Origin: Caulobacter sp. 602-1
GTDB lineage: Bacteria; Pseudomonadota; Alphaproteobacteria; Caulobacterales; Caulobacteraceae
Direction: 5' to 3'
Assembly (NCBI RefSeq): GCF_003931565.1
Contig: NZ_RRYI01000001.1
Span: 124,001 to 188,000 of the forward strand
DNA length: 64,000 nucleotides
Shown here: positions 15,604-24,475 of the stretch, piece after piece
How the letters are laid out: each line of letters starts with the position of its first letter
Numbering within the stretch: position 1 is the stretch's first letter
The notes under the pieces: model-generated
The model's input: only the letters and a program-made list of their open reading frames with translations
What the model was told of the DNA's origin: nothing
Database searches by the model: none
Program-made: the position numbers and the translations under genes

Positions 15604-16362
15604 CTAGCGCTCGTGCGGCGGCAGGATTCGCTGGAAGTGCGCCTCGACGGCCGCGTGGCACTCGCAGGCGCGCTTTTCCAGGCCCGGACGGTCCAGAACC
15701 TCGACCTTGCCGCGACCGATGTGGATGACCTTGGCGTCCTGCAGGACGCGGGCGACGGCGCTGACTGTCGTGCGCTGCACGCCCAGCATCTGGGCCAGGG
15801 TCTCCTGGGTCAGGCGGATCGGTTCCTTGCCCGAGCGGTCGTGGGCGAACAGCAGCCAGCGGCAGACGCGTTGCTCGATCGGATGCAGGGCGTTGCAGGC
15901 GGCGACCTGCATCATCTGGGCGATGAAGGTGTCGGCGGCGCGATCGAACAGGTCGCCGACGACGGCGTGGCGGAGCTTGACCTCCTCCAGCTTGGCGGTC
16001 GGCAGGCAGAAGGCGTGGCCGGGCACGCGGACGACGGCGCGACCGTAGGCCGGCTTGAAGCCGGCGCTGACCACGCCGCCGATCGCGCCCTCGAAGCCGA
16101 TGCTGGCGGCCTCGATCTCCTGGCCGTCCGCCGTCACGACCAGCAACGAGGCCTGGGTTGGGCCGCAGGGCAGGTAGGTGTGTTCGACGTCGTCGCCGAC
16201 ATCGAACAGGACGGCGTCGGCCGGCAGGTCGACGAGGACCATGTGCGCGGCCAGTTCGGCCAGGGCGTCCGGGCGCAGGGCGGCCAGCAGACGGTTGGAA
16301 TCATAGGTCGGCGCGGCGTCGCCTTCGACGGTGCTGCGGACGATGCGGGTGATGGCGGTCAT
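15604..16362 (-). CDS. Crp/Fnr family transcriptional regulator
   Basis: A 252-residue regulator. Residues about 20-140 form a cyclic-nucleotide-binding-type beta roll (LPADAVLFDVGDDVEHTYLPCGPTQASLLV), without the cysteine set of an iron-sulphur Fnr, so a small-molecule or other sensor is likely. The helical dimer segment follows ([39 protein letters not shown]), then the winged HTH LTQETLAQMLGVQRTTVSAVARVLQDAKVI, near 185-215. The start at 16362 has GGGAGG upstream; a further 12 codons are open but lack a ribosome site. The 3' end is three bases from the nitronate monooxygenase stop. Confidence 0.9.
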   Translation of the reverse strand: MTAITRIVRSTVEGDAAPTYDSNRLLAALRPDALAELAAHMVLVDLPADAVLFDVGDDVEHTYLPCGPTQASLLVVTADGQEIEAASIGFEGAIGGVVSAGFKPAYGRAVVRVPGHAFCLPTAKLEEVKLRHAVVGDLFDRAADTFIAQMMQVAACNALHPIEQRVCRWLLFAHDRSGKEPIRLTQETLAQMLGVQRTTVSAVARVLQDAKVIHIGRGKVEVLDRPGLEKRACECHAAVEAHFQRILPPHER

Positions 16363-16484
16363 GCGTGCCTCCCGTGAAGCTCGACTGCATAAGCGCATGG
16401 CGCACGGCTTAGTTTCCCGTGGACGAAGAGACTCTTCCGAAGCACCCTCCCGGCGGGCCTGGGAGCCGAGCCTGGAGAAGGACC

Positions 16485-17027
16485 ATGATCGCCAAGCGGC
16501 ACTTGCGGCGGAGGTTGAGCCAGTACGGCGCGCTGTGGCTCGGATCGTTCGTCGTCACCCTGCTCGTCATGGCCGCCATGGTGTTTGGCGTGGGCATGCC
16601 GCTGGCCGAGACCGCCGACCTCGCCCTGCCGATCGCCCTGGCCCTGCTGGGCATGGCGGTCATCACCGGCGTCGGGATCACCTTGGCCACGGACGTGAGT
16701 CTCTCGACCAAGTCGCTGATCACCGCCCTGGCCCTGCTGCTGATCCTGCCGCTGCTGTGGGCGCCGGTGCTGGCGGTGATCGTCACGGCCGCCATCGCCG
16801 GGGCGTCGGTGGAGTATTCCACCGCCTACGCCCAGTTTCGGATCGTGGTCAGCCACCTGATCTATCCGTTGGCGGAGATGCTGGGCGAGGACCCGCTGGT
16901 CGGCTTCGTCTGGCAGGCGTTCCAGGTCGTTGCGTCCGTGGTGGGCGCGGTCGCGTCGGTGCTCCAGGTGTGGCGGGTCATCAAGCCGTTCCTGTACGGC
17001 GAGGACGAGCAGACCGCGGAAGCCTAG
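16485..17027 (+). CDS. Hypothetical membrane protein
   Basis: A 180-residue membrane protein with a strongly basic N-terminus (MIAKRHLRRRLSQYG) and four hydrophobic helices near 17-40, 50-68, 80-105 and 135-160, the last rich in valine and alanine (FQVVASVVGAVASVLQVW). The ATG at 16485 has GGAGAAGGACC upstream; an in-frame ATG at 16419 would add 22 polar residues and is not favoured. No family is recognised. It lies between the divergent Crp/Fnr gene and a small convergent gene. Confidence 0.65.
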   Translation: MIAKRHLRRRLSQYGALWLGSFVVTLLVMAAMVFGVGMPLAETADLALPIALALLGMAVITGVGITLATDVSLSTKSLITALALLLILPLLWAPVLAVIVTAAIAGASVEYSTAYAQFRIVVSHLIYPLAEMLGEDPLVGFVWQAFQVVASVVGAVASVLQVWRVIKPFLYGEDEQTAEA

Positions 17028-17031
17028 GCGT

Positions 17032-17241
17032 TCAACTGAGCGCCGTCGGGCTGGGCAGCACCCAGTCCTCTTCCTGCTCGTGCAGCATCACATGCAGGCC
17101 CAGGCCGGCCGGATGTTCGGCCAGTCGTCGGGCCGCGGCGCTGGCTTGCCCGCGGGTTTCGTAAGCGCCAAAGCGCAGGTTGTCGCCGATGATGGACCAG
17201 CGATCGCCGACCCGCACGACACCATAATGCACCTCAGTCAT
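17032..17241 (-). CDS. Small conserved-looking hypothetical protein, 69 residues
   Basis: A 69-residue soluble protein with alternating beta and polar residues (VHYGVVRVGDRWSIIGDNLRFGAYETRGQASAAARRLAEH), reminiscent of DUF2188-type small proteins, which have YxV...W.v.......A.....k..A...A. The start is supported by a strong ribosome site, AAGGAGGT, at the right distance. Function unknown. It is convergent with the membrane protein gene, whose stop lies four bases away. Confidence 0.7.
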   Translation of the reverse strand: MTEVHYGVVRVGDRWSIIGDNLRFGAYETRGQASAAARRLAEHPAGLGLHVMLHEQEEDWVLPSPTALS

Positions 17242-17328
17242 GACTAGACCTCCTTGCAGTATCCACAGGGAACGCCTGATCTGTGGCGATCACAAGGCCC
17301 TTATTGCTCAAGCTTTTTTTGACACCGA

Positions 17329-17343
17329 GGGACATTTTGTCCC
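17329..17343. other. Short inverted repeat GGGACA-TTT-TGTCCC
   Basis: A perfect 6-bp inverted repeat with three central T residues, about 75 bases upstream of the secreted protein gene at 17418 and next to an AGCTTTTTTT run. Could be an operator or part of a promoter; nothing else supports it. Confidence 0.3.
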
Positions 17344-17417
17344 CAGGCGGAGGCCGCTCGCTCGCCCGTCAGGCGCGGGACGGTGACAGGCGGCCGCGGT
17401 TTGGCGATAACAGGCTC

Positions 17418-17858
17418 ATGTCGCGTCCGTTCCTCCTCGGCGTCCTCCTCGGCGCTCTCGTCGTTTCGCCGGTCCTGGCCCCCAAGGCTTTCGGTCAGGA
17501 GCGGGCCGCTGACGAGCGCCAGCGCTTGCTGGACCTGGCCTATACGCTGGGCGAGAGCCATGCCCTGCGCCAGGCCTGCGAGGGCGTCGACGACCAGTAC
17601 TGGCGTTCGCGCATGGTTCGCCTGACCGAGGTGGAGCAGGCCGATCAGGCCTTCGACGCCCAGATGCGCGAGCGGTTCAACACCGGCTTCGCCTCGCGCC
17701 GCAGCGAGTATCCGGTCTGCGACGACGCCAGCCGCAAGGCCGAGCAGGCCGCCGCCCGCAAGGGCCAGGCCCTGGCCCGCAGGCTTTCGCAGTCGATGCG
17801 CCCGACGTCGCCGCCGCCCGCGCCGGATTCCATGGCGTACGGCGAAGCGGCGCGCTAA
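17418..17858 (+). CDS. Secreted protein of the TIGR02301 family
   Basis: A 146-residue exported protein. Residues 1-26 are a Sec signal ending KAFGQ. The mature part has the alphaproteobacterial TIGR02301 pattern: RLLDLAYTLGESHALRQACEG, then YWRSRMVRLTEVEQ, RFNTGFASRRSEYPVCDDASRKAEQAAARKGQALARRLS. Two cysteines (in RQACEG and PVCDD) could pair. The function of the family is not established. It precedes the SPFH gene by 32 bases; this pair may be linked in the envelope. The ATG at 17418 is chosen because the signal peptide begins there. Confidence 0.8.
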   Translation: MSRPFLLGVLLGALVVSPVLAPKAFGQERAADERQRLLDLAYTLGESHALRQACEGVDDQYWRSRMVRLTEVEQADQAFDAQMRERFNTGFASRRSEYPVCDDASRKAEQAAARKGQALARRLSQSMRPTSPPPAPDSMAYGEAAR

Positions 17859-17890
17859 CCTCTACCCAGGTTTGTAGAGGAGCGTTGCTC

Positions 17891-18880
17891 TTGGGCACGT
17901 CCATCGTCGTGATCGTTCTGCTGGTCCTGGCCTTCGTGCTGGTGATGAGCGTCATCAAGATCGTGCCGCAGGGGCGCGAATTCACGGTCGAGCGGTTCGG
18001 CCGCTACACCCGCACCCTGAAGCCCGGCATCAGCATCCTGACCCCCTTCGTCGAGACGATCGGGCGCAAGGTCAACATGATGGAGCAGGTGCTGGACGTT
18101 CCCCAGCAGGAGGTCATCACCAAGGACAACGTGTCGGTGAAGGTCGACGCCATCGTCTTCATTCAGGTAATGGACGCCGCCGCGGCCGCCTATCGGGTGG
18201 ACAATCTGATGTACGCCATCACCCAGCTCGCCCAGACCAACCTGCGCACGGTCGTCGGTTCGATGGAGCTGGACGAGGTGCTGAGCCAGCGGGACGCGAT
18301 CAACACCCGGCTGCTCTCGACCATCGACCACGCCACCGGCCCGTGGGGCGTCAAGGTGGCGCGGATCGAGATCAAGGACCTGACGCCGCCGCCGGACATC
18401 ACCAACGCCATGGCGCGCCAGATGAAGGCCGAGCGCGAGAAGCGCGCGGTGATCACCGAGGCCGAGGGCGAGAAGCAGTCCCAGATCGCCCGCGCCGAGG
18501 GCCAGAAACAGTCCGCCATCCTGCAGGCCGAGGGCCGCCGCGAGGCCGCCTTCCGCGACGCCGAGGCCCGCGAACGCGAGGCCGAGGCCGAGGCCAAGGC
18601 GACGGCCTTCGTCTCCGAGGCGATCTCGAAGGGCGACGTCAACGCCATCAACTACTTCATCGCCCAGAAGTACGTGGAAGCCTTCGGCGAACTGGCCCGC
18701 AGCCCGCAGCAGAAGACCGTCATTGTGCCGGCCGACTTCTCGGGCCTGACCGGGACCGTCGCCGGCGTCGCCGAGCTGATCAAGAGCCTGGGCGCCGATA
18801 CCCCCAAGGCGCCGCCGCCGCCGCGGAGCGCATCGACCGTGGCGCCGACCAGTCCGCCGCCCGCCAAGCGCGGAGCCTAG
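17891..18880 (+). CDS. SPFH/Band 7 domain membrane protein (QmcA/stomatin-like)
   Basis: A protein of about 329 residues with one N-terminal membrane helix (VVIVLLVLAFVLVMSV) and a Band 7/SPFH domain across about 25-190 (IVPQGREFTVERFGRYTRTLKPGISILTPF, VDAIVFIQVMDA, TPPPDITNAMARQMKAEREKRA). A long alanine/glutamate-rich coiled coil follows, then a proline-rich tail. Such proteins form ring assemblies organising membrane domains, and are often paired with NfeD proteins as here. TTG start codons exist at 17885 and 17891; the second is preferred, as GAGGAG lies eight bases before it. It is followed after three bases by the NfeD gene. Confidence 0.92.
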   Translation: MGTSIVVIVLLVLAFVLVMSVIKIVPQGREFTVERFGRYTRTLKPGISILTPFVETIGRKVNMMEQVLDVPQQEVITKDNVSVKVDAIVFIQVMDAAAAAYRVDNLMYAITQLAQTNLRTVVGSMELDEVLSQRDAINTRLLSTIDHATGPWGVKVARIEIKDLTPPPDITNAMARQMKAEREKRAVITEAEGEKQSQIARAEGQKQSAILQAEGRREAAFRDAEAREREAEAEAKATAFVSEAISKGDVNAINYFIAQKYVEAFGELARSPQQKTVIVPADFSGLTGTVAGVAELIKSLGADTPKAPPPPRSASTVAPTSPPPAKRGA

Positions 18881-18883
18881 GTC

Positions 18884-19345
18884 ATGGGCGCGATCGCCGG
18901 CTTCTACGCCCTGCATCCCTTCTGGCTGTGGCTGGCCGTCGCGGCCCTCTGCCTGGCTGTCGAGGTCTCGACGGGGACCGGCTGGCTCCTGTGGCCGGCC
19001 GCCAGCGCCTTTGTCGTCGGCCTGATCGCCCAGGCTCTGCATCCGGGCGTGGCGCCAGAGATCGGGCTCTTCGCCGTCCTGACCATCGCCTCGACCTATC
19101 TGGCCCGTCGCTTCCTGCGACCGGTGCTGGAGCCGAAGTCGCCGGACCTCAACGACCCGCTGCAACGGCTGATCGGCCAGCGCGGCCAGGTGCTGTCGAC
19201 CTTCGAGCAGGGCCGCGGCCGGGTGTTCGTCGACGGCAAGGACTGGCCGGCCGAGACCGAGGAGCCGATCCCGGCCATCAGCCAGGAGGTCGTGGTCATC
19301 GGCCTCGATGGCGCGGTGCTGAAGGTCCGCAAGATCCCGACCTGA
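18884..19345 (+). CDS. NfeD family protein
   Basis: A 153-residue membrane protein with a hydrophobic N-terminal half (two to three helices to residue about 70) and a C-terminal OB-fold domain (LIGQRGQVLSTFEQGRGRVFVDGKDWPAETEEPI, IGLDGAVLKV). NfeD proteins bind the SPFH partner encoded just upstream and help assemble its membrane rings; some long forms carry a protease, absent here, so this is the short type. The three-base gap to the SPFH stop indicates translational coupling. Confidence 0.9.
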   Translation: MGAIAGFYALHPFWLWLAVAALCLAVEVSTGTGWLLWPAASAFVVGLIAQALHPGVAPEIGLFAVLTIASTYLARRFLRPVLEPKSPDLNDPLQRLIGQRGQVLSTFEQGRGRVFVDGKDWPAETEEPIPAISQEVVVIGLDGAVLKVRKIPT

Positions 19346-19472
19346 CGGAGACCTGCTGACAGATCGCGGCGTCTGCCCCTGTTATCCGCCGACGGCGACA
19401 CCATTTGAGCCCCGCATCAGCCACCTTGCAGGGCATGCGCGACGCTGAATCGTCGCGTTTAGGGGAGACGGC

Positions 19473-20399
19473 GTGACTTCAATCATATCGGTAAAGGGTC
19501 TGACCAAGACCTATGCGTCTGGCCATCAGGCCCTCAAGACGATCAACCTGGACATCGAGAAGGGCGAGATCTTCGCCCTCCTGGGTCCGAACGGGGCCGG
19601 CAAGACCACCCTGATCAGCATCATCTGCGGTATCGTCAATCCCAGCCTGGGCGTCGTTTTGGCCGACGGCCACGACGTGGTGAAGGACTATCGCGCCGCC
19701 CGCTCCAAGATCGGCCTGGTGCCGCAGGAGCTGAACACCGACGCCTTCGAGACGGTCTGGGCCACGGTCAGCTTCTCGCGCGGTCTGTTCGGCAAGCCGC
19801 GCAATGACGCCCTGATCGAGAAGATCCTCCGCGACCTCTCCCTGTGGGACAAGAAGGACAGCAAGATCATGGCGCTGTCGGGCGGCATGAAGCGCCGGGT
19901 GATGATCGCCAAGGCCCTGAGCCACGAGCCGACCATCCTGTTCCTGGACGAGCCCACCGCCGGCGTCGACGTCGAGCTGCGCCGCGACATGTGGGAGATG
20001 GTCCGCCAACTGCGCGAGAGCGGCGTCACCATCATCCTGACCACCCACTATATCGAGGAGGCCGAGGAGATGGCCGACCGGATCGGGGTGATCAACAAGG
20101 GCGAGATCATCCTGGTCGAGGACAAGTCGGTGCTGATGCGCAAGCTGGGCAAGAAGCAGCTGACCGTGCACCTGCGCGAGCCGCTGGCCGCCCTGCCGGT
20201 CGGTCTGGCCGACCCCTCGCTGAGCCTGATCAACGACGGCGCAGACCTCGTCTACACCTTCGACGCCCAGGCCGACGACACCGGTATCGCCGATCTGTTG
20301 AAGCGCCTGGCCGAGCACGGCGTCGACTTCAAGGACCTCAAGACCGACCAGAGCTCTCTGGAAGACATCTTCGTCAGCCTGGTGAGGACCCCGCAATGA
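19473..20399 (+). CDS. ABC transporter ATP-binding protein (YadG-like)
   Basis: A 308-residue ATPase, GTG start with GGGGAG upstream. Walker A is GPNGAGKT at 38-45, the signature LSGGMKRR near 133, Walker B LFLDEP near 157, followed by [14 protein letters not shown] and the H-loop [11 protein letters not shown]. The C-terminal 80 residues form an extension typical of ABC-2 exporter ATPases. It matches the YadG branch closely, whose partners are single permeases. Energises export of an unknown substrate through the permease that overlaps its stop by four bases. Confidence 0.93.
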   Translation: MTSIISVKGLTKTYASGHQALKTINLDIEKGEIFALLGPNGAGKTTLISIICGIVNPSLGVVLADGHDVVKDYRAARSKIGLVPQELNTDAFETVWATVSFSRGLFGKPRNDALIEKILRDLSLWDKKDSKIMALSGGMKRRVMIAKALSHEPTILFLDEPTAGVDVELRRDMWEMVRQLRESGVTIILTTHYIEEAEEMADRIGVINKGEIILVEDKSVLMRKLGKKQLTVHLREPLAALPVGLADPSLSLINDGADLVYTFDAQADDTGIADLLKRLAEHGVDFKDLKTDQSSLEDIFVSLVRTPQ

Positions 20400-21157
20400 A
20401 CCTCTTTGCAATCAAGGCCATCTACCGCTTCGAGATGGCGCGGTGGTTCCGCACCCTGCTGCAGAGCATCCTGGCGCCGGTCATCTCGACCTCGCTGTAT
20501 TTCGTGGTGTTCGGCTCGGCGATCGGCTCGCGCATGCAGTCGATCGACGGCGTCAGCTACGCCGCCTTCATCATCCCGGGCCTGATCATGCTGTCGCTGC
20601 TCAGCGAGAGCATCTCCAACGCCTCGTTCGGCATCTACATGCCCAAATGGGCCGGCACGATCTATGAGCTGCTCTCGGCCCCGGTGGCCTGGTTCGAGGC
20701 CGTCGCCGGCTATGTCGGCGCCGCCGCCACCAAGTCGATCTGCCTAGGCCTGCTGATCCTGGCCACCGCCCGGATCTTCGTGCCGTTCGAGATCGCCCAC
20801 CCGTTCGTGATGCTGCTGTTCCTGGTCCTGACCTCAGTAACCTTCAGCCTGTTCGGCTTCATCATCGGGGTCTGGGCCGACAACTTCCAGAAGCTGCAGA
20901 TCGTGCCCGCCCTGATCGTGACGCCGCTGACCTTCCTGGGCGGCAGCTTTTACTCGATCAAGATGCTGCCGGAGGTCTGGCAGAAGGTCACCCTGTTCAA
21001 CCCGGTGGTCTATCTGATCAGCGGCTTCCGCTGGAGCTTCTACGGCCAGTCGGACGTCGGCGTCGGGATCAGCCTGGCCATGACCGGCGTGTTCCTGTTC
21101 ATCTGCCTGACGGCGGTGGGCTGGATCTTCAAGACGGGCTACCGGCTGAAGGTCTAG
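20396..21157 (+). CDS. ABC-2 type permease (YadH-like)
   Basis: A 253-residue permease with six predicted membrane helices and the ABC-2 pattern: [44 protein letters not shown], then [22 protein letters not shown] and [12 protein letters not shown]. It pairs with the ATPase gene, overlapping it by ATGA, so both are made together. Exports of this subgroup include lipids, polysaccharides and drugs; the substrate is not known. The convergent resolvase-like gene overlaps its last four bases. Confidence 0.92.
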   Translation: MNLFAIKAIYRFEMARWFRTLLQSILAPVISTSLYFVVFGSAIGSRMQSIDGVSYAAFIIPGLIMLSLLSESISNASFGIYMPKWAGTIYELLSAPVAWFEAVAGYVGAAATKSICLGLLILATARIFVPFEIAHPFVMLLFLVLTSVTFSLFGFIIGVWADNFQKLQIVPALIVTPLTFLGGSFYSIKMLPEVWQKVTLFNPVVYLISGFRWSFYGQSDVGVGISLAMTGVFLFICLTAVGWIFKTGYRLKV

Positions 21158-21612
21158 TCGCCACCCTCGCTTTGGGAGGGCGGCGCGCCGGCTTTAAGCC
21201 CCTGCGCGCCGCCGCCCTTGCTCACCAGGGCCGCCTCGGCGGCCTTGACCATGGCGCGTTCGGCGTTGAAGGCCGTCAGGATTTCGCAGGTGGCGAAGAA
21301 GCCGGGATCGGCGTTGGTGTCGATCGCGGGTTGGGCCACGACCAGATGCAGGCCGCGGGCCTTGAGCTTCAGCACCGCCTCCAGCAGGTCCGTCGTCGTG
21401 CCGGCCAGGGCGTGCAGGCTGAGCACCGCCAGGGTTCCGCCGGGCGCCAGGGCCGCCAGGGCCTTGTCGAGGCCGGGGCGGATGATGGCGTTGGTCAGGC
21501 ACCGGTCGCTGAACACCTCCTGGCAGCCCAGGAGCAGCAGGCGCTCCTCCTGGACCGGGCTGAAGAAGACGCCCCTGACGGGCGGCAGGCGGTAGTAGCC
21601 GACGCGGTTCAT
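21154..21612 (-). CDS. Resolvase-like domain protein lacking the catalytic serine
   Basis: A 152-residue protein whose whole length resembles the serine recombinase N-terminal domain: start [10 protein letters not shown] in place of the usual GYxRVST, then [92 protein letters not shown]. The catalytic serine of the RVST motif is replaced by proline, and the arginines of the LDRLGRS motif are lost (LHALAGT). There is no C-terminal DNA-binding helix-turn-helix. It is therefore a non-catalytic relative, possibly domesticated or decaying. Stop overlaps the convergent permease gene by four bases. Confidence 0.7.
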   Translation of the reverse strand: MNRVGYYRLPPVRGVFFSPVQEERLLLLGCQEVFSDRCLTNAIIRPGLDKALAALAPGGTLAVLSLHALAGTTTDLLEAVLKLKARGLHLVVAQPAIDTNADPGFFATCEILTAFNAERAMVKAAEAALVSKGGGAQGLKAGAPPSQSEGGD

Positions 21613-21674
21613 CGCGCCGGCTTGGCAAACCCGGAGAGCCTTGGCGAGGACTTTCCGGGACCGCCCACAGCTTC

Positions 21675-22520
21675 TTAAGCCAGCAAGTTCGCAACGAGGG
21701 CCGAGATCGGCGTGGTCGGGCGGCCGATCAGGCCCGACAGCTGATGGCCGTCATCGAACAGGCCGCCTTGCGAGGCGCCGACGTCCGACTGGGCCAGGAT
21801 CGCGGCGAAGGCGGCGGGCAGGCCCAGACCTTCCAAGATCTTGGCGTATTCGGTCTCGGGCAGGTCGTTATAGGGGATGGTCTTGCCGGCCTTGGCCGAG
21901 ATCTCGGCGGCCAGTTCGGCCATCGTGAAGGCGGTGTCGCCAGCCAGTTCGTAGGTCTTGTTCTCGTGGCCGTCCGTGGCCAGCACGACGGCGGCGGCCT
22001 GCGCATAGTCCGCGCGGGCGGCGGCCGAGATCTTGCCCTGGCCGGCGCTGCCGATCAGCGCGCCCGACGCCACGGCGCCGTGGATGGCTCCGGCATAGTT
22101 CTCGGCGTACCAGCCGTTGCGCAGCAGGGTGTAGGCGACACCCGAAGCCTTCAGCAGCGCCTCGGTGGCCTTGTGCTCGTCGGCCAGGACCAGCGGCGAC
22201 GTGTCGGCGCGCAGGATGCTTGTATAGGCGATCCGCGTCACGCCGGCGGCCTGCGCGGCCTCGATGACGGCGCGGTGCTGGGGCAGGCGCTGGCCGACCT
22301 CATTGCCCGAGATCAGCAGCAGGGTGTCGACGCCTTCGAGCGCCGGCCCCAGGGTCTGGGCTTTAGTGTAGTCGGCGGCGCGGGCGGCCACGCCCAGGTC
22401 GGCGGCCTTGGCCGGATCGCGGACCAGGGCGAGGATCTCGCCGGACGGGACGCGCGCCTTGAGGCTTTCGACGACGAGGCGGCCCAACTGGCCGGTGGCG
22501 CCGGTGATGGCGATGGTCAT
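21675..22520 (-). CDS. NmrA-like NAD(P)H:quinone oxidoreductase (QorB type)
   Basis: A 281-residue atypical short-chain dehydrogenase: TIAITGATGQLGRLVVESL (cofactor site), LISGNEVGQRLPQHRAVIEAAQAAGVTRIAYTS, the LRNGWYAENY segment and ARADYAQAAAVVLA, all characteristic of the QorB/NmrA group that reduces quinones and senses redox. The start at 22520 follows GGGAG at seven bases. It is divergent from an HxlR regulator, an arrangement seen repeatedly for quinone or aldehyde stress genes, and is likely its target. Confidence 0.92.
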   Translation of the reverse strand: MTIAITGATGQLGRLVVESLKARVPSGEILALVRDPAKAADLGVAARAADYTKAQTLGPALEGVDTLLLISGNEVGQRLPQHRAVIEAAQAAGVTRIAYTSILRADTSPLVLADEHKATEALLKASGVAYTLLRNGWYAENYAGAIHGAVASGALIGSAGQGKISAAARADYAQAAAVVLATDGHENKTYELAGDTAFTMAELAAEISAKAGKTIPYNDLPETEYAKILEGLGLPAAFAAILAQSDVGASQGGLFDDGHQLSGLIGRPTTPISALVANLLA

Positions 22521-22565
22521 GATCGTTCTCCCGATGGGGTGTGATGGGACCGATCTGGGCGCCTT

Positions 22566-22600
22566 GCTTACTTTTCGTAAGTACCCACATAAATGTAAGC
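22566..22600. promoter_or_regulatory. Nested inverted repeats between QorB-like gene and HxlR regulator
   Basis: CTTAC-TTTTC-GTAAG (22567-22581) is a perfect 5-bp inverted repeat, and the outer GCTTAC (22566-22571) also pairs with GTAAGC (22595-22600), just before the HxlR start. The cluster lies in the 80-base divergent gap, and fits binding sites for the HxlR-type regulator. Confidence 0.6.
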
Positions 22601-23002
22601 ATGAAAGAAAATTCGCCCCCTCCCGCGCCGCTCTCCGAGAAACTGCTACGCGGCGACCTGATGGCGCCCGACTGTCCATCGCGCGCCGTGCTGCAGCATG
22701 TGACCAGCCGCTGGGGCGTGCTGGTGCTAATGGCCCTGGAGACGGGGACACATCGTTTCAGCGAACTGCGCCGGGGCATCGGCGGAGTCAGCGAGCGGAT
22801 GCTGGCCCAGACCCTGCAGCAACTGGAAGGCGACGGCTTCGTGCGCCGCGTGGCCTATCAGGTCGTGCCGCCGCACGTGGAGTACAGCCTGACGCCCCTG
22901 GGCCTGGAGGTCGCCGAGAAGGTGCGCGGCCTGGCCGACTGGATCGAGCTCAATCTCGACCGGATCCTGGTGGGCGAGCCAGAGGACGCGCCAGTCATCT
23001 AA
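22601..23002 (+). CDS. HxlR family transcriptional regulator
   Basis: A 133-residue winged-helix regulator of the HxlR/YodB type. The segment CPSRAVLQHVTSRWGVLVLMALETGTHRFSELRRGIGGVSERMLAQTLQQLEGDGFVRRVAYQVVPPHVEYSLTPLG covers the DNA-binding fold. A cysteine (Cys24 in APDCPS) sits where HxlR family members have the redox-active Cys of quinone or aldehyde sensors. The start at 22601 follows a GTAAGC element; an in-frame ATG 60 bases upstream lies in the neighbour's promoter region. It probably represses the divergent QorB-like gene and responds to electrophiles. Confidence 0.92.
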   Translation: MKENSPPPAPLSEKLLRGDLMAPDCPSRAVLQHVTSRWGVLVLMALETGTHRFSELRRGIGGVSERMLAQTLQQLEGDGFVRRVAYQVVPPHVEYSLTPLGLEVAEKVRGLADWIELNLDRILVGEPEDAPVI

Positions 23003-23014
23003 GCGCTCTTTCCA

Positions 23015-23968
23015 TCAGACTTTGGCGAACCGCGCCCGGTAGGCGCCGGGCGTGGTCGAGAACTGGCGCCGGAAGTGGTGGCGGAGAGCCGGGGCGCCCA
23101 GGCCCACGGCTTGCGCGACCTGCTCGATTCCGGCCGGCGAGGTCTCCAGCAAGTCTCGCGCTCGGTTCAGGCGTTCGGCCAGCAGCCAGCGGGCCGGGGT
23201 CTCGCCCGTGGCGGCCTCGAACCGGCGCAGGAAGGTCCGCTCGCTCATCCCCGCCGCGCCGGCCAGGGTCTTGATCGTATAGTCGCCGGCGAGATCGGCG
23301 CGCATGCGGTCGAGGATCGGGGAAAGCCGCGAGGCCTCGTGCGCCAAGGGCACTGGCCGCGCGACGAACTGGGCCTGGCCGCCGTCGCGATGCGGCGGCA
23401 CGACCAGACGGCGGGCCACGGTGTTGGCGGCCTCGGGTCCGAAGTCGCGGCGGATCAGGTGCAGGCCAAGATCGATGCCCGCCGCGCTGCCGGCCGAGGT
23501 CAGCAAGTCGCCTTCGTCGACATAGAGCACGTCGGGCTGGACTACGATCGCCGGATAGCGCTGGCGCAAGGCGTCGGCATAGCGCCAGTGGGTGGTGGCC
23601 CGGCGTCCGTCCAGCAGGCCCGTCGCCGCCAGCACGAACACCCCAGAGCAGATCGACATCAGCCGCGCGCCCCTGGCGTGGGCCTTTCGCAGCGCCTCGA
23701 TCAGTGGCGTGGGCGCGGGATGATCGATCCCCCGCCAACCCGGGGCGACGATGACGCTGGCCTCGCTCAGTAGTTCCAGTCCGCCGTCGCCGACGATCCG
23801 CACGCCGCCCAGGCCCCTCAGGTCGCCCGGCTCCACGGCGGCGGTGGCGAAGCGGTACCAGTCCGGCCCCATCTCCGGACGCGGCAAGCCGAACAGCTCG
23901 ACGGTCACGCCATACTCGAAGGTGCAGAGGCCGTCATAGGCGAGGGCGACAACGAGGGGATTTGGCAT
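23015..23968 (-). CDS. GlxA/FtrA-type AraC transcriptional regulator
   Basis: A 317-residue regulator with an N-terminal DJ-1/PfpI-like domain (residues about 5-170, with ARLMSICSGVFVLAATGLLDGRRATTHW, the cysteine elbow region) and a C-terminal AraC HTH pair (YTIKTLAGAAGMSERTFLRRFEAATGETPARWLLAERLNRARDLLE, then GLGAPALRHHFRRQFSTTPGAYRARF). It matches the FtrA group. The ATG at 23968 is chosen; a TTG five codons upstream is less likely. It is transcribed away from the rhodanese gene, which it probably controls. Confidence 0.92.
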   Translation of the reverse strand: MPNPLVVALAYDGLCTFEYGVTVELFGLPRPEMGPDWYRFATAAVEPGDLRGLGGVRIVGDGGLELLSEASVIVAPGWRGIDHPAPTPLIEALRKAHARGARLMSICSGVFVLAATGLLDGRRATTHWRYADALRQRYPAIVVQPDVLYVDEGDLLTSAGSAAGIDLGLHLIRRDFGPEAANTVARRLVVPPHRDGGQAQFVARPVPLAHEASRLSPILDRMRADLAGDYTIKTLAGAAGMSERTFLRRFEAATGETPARWLLAERLNRARDLLETSPAGIEQVAQAVGLGAPALRHHFRRQFSTTPGAYRARFAKV

Positions 23969-24055
23969 GATCTTCACGGTCAATGTCGATCTCGCCAGCT
24001 AACGCGGGCGCGGTCCGCGCGGCAAGTCTAGGGGCGTCCAAACCTGGAGAGCGCC

Positions 24056-24475
24056 ATGAGCTTCGTGTCCGAGAGTCCCGCCGCCCCGTCTGCCGTCGCC
24101 GCCGCCCACTTCGCCGCGCGGCTGTCGCTGGAGACCGATTGCGCCGACGTCGCCGCCGCGATGCGGGCGGACGCGGTCGACTTCGTTCTGCTGCATGTCG
24201 TGGGTTCGCCCGAGGCCTATGCGCGACGCCACCTGCCGGGCGCGGTCCACCTTCGCCACGCCGACATGACCGCCGAGCGCATGGCGGCATGGTCGGCAGA
24301 CACGCTTTTCGTGGTCTATTGCGCCGGCCCGCACTGCAACGGCGCCGACCGCGCGGCGCTGAAGCTGGCCAGGCTGGGCCGGCCTGTGAAGCTGATGATC
24401 GGCGGGATCACCGGTTGGGAGGACGAAGGGCTGCCGTTCGCCAACGGCGAGGAGCCAGGCGCGTTCGCGGCTTAG
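24056..24475 (+). CDS. Rhodanese-like domain protein
   Basis: A 139-residue single-domain rhodanese. The fold is seen as [32 protein letters not shown], then the active-site loop [20 protein letters not shown] and the closing [14 protein letters not shown]. The catalytic cysteine would be the first in YCAGPHC, with a second cysteine four residues later. Likely moves sulfane sulphur or acts as a sulphur carrier; the partner is unknown. Divergent from the FtrA-like regulator, a pairing often found. The stop overlaps the convergent rnhA by four bases. Confidence 0.9.
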   Translation: MSFVSESPAAPSAVAAAHFAARLSLETDCADVAAAMRADAVDFVLLHVVGSPEAYARRHLPGAVHLRHADMTAERMAAWSADTLFVVYCAGPHCNGADRAALKLARLGRPVKLMIGGITGWEDEGLPFANGEEPGAFAA

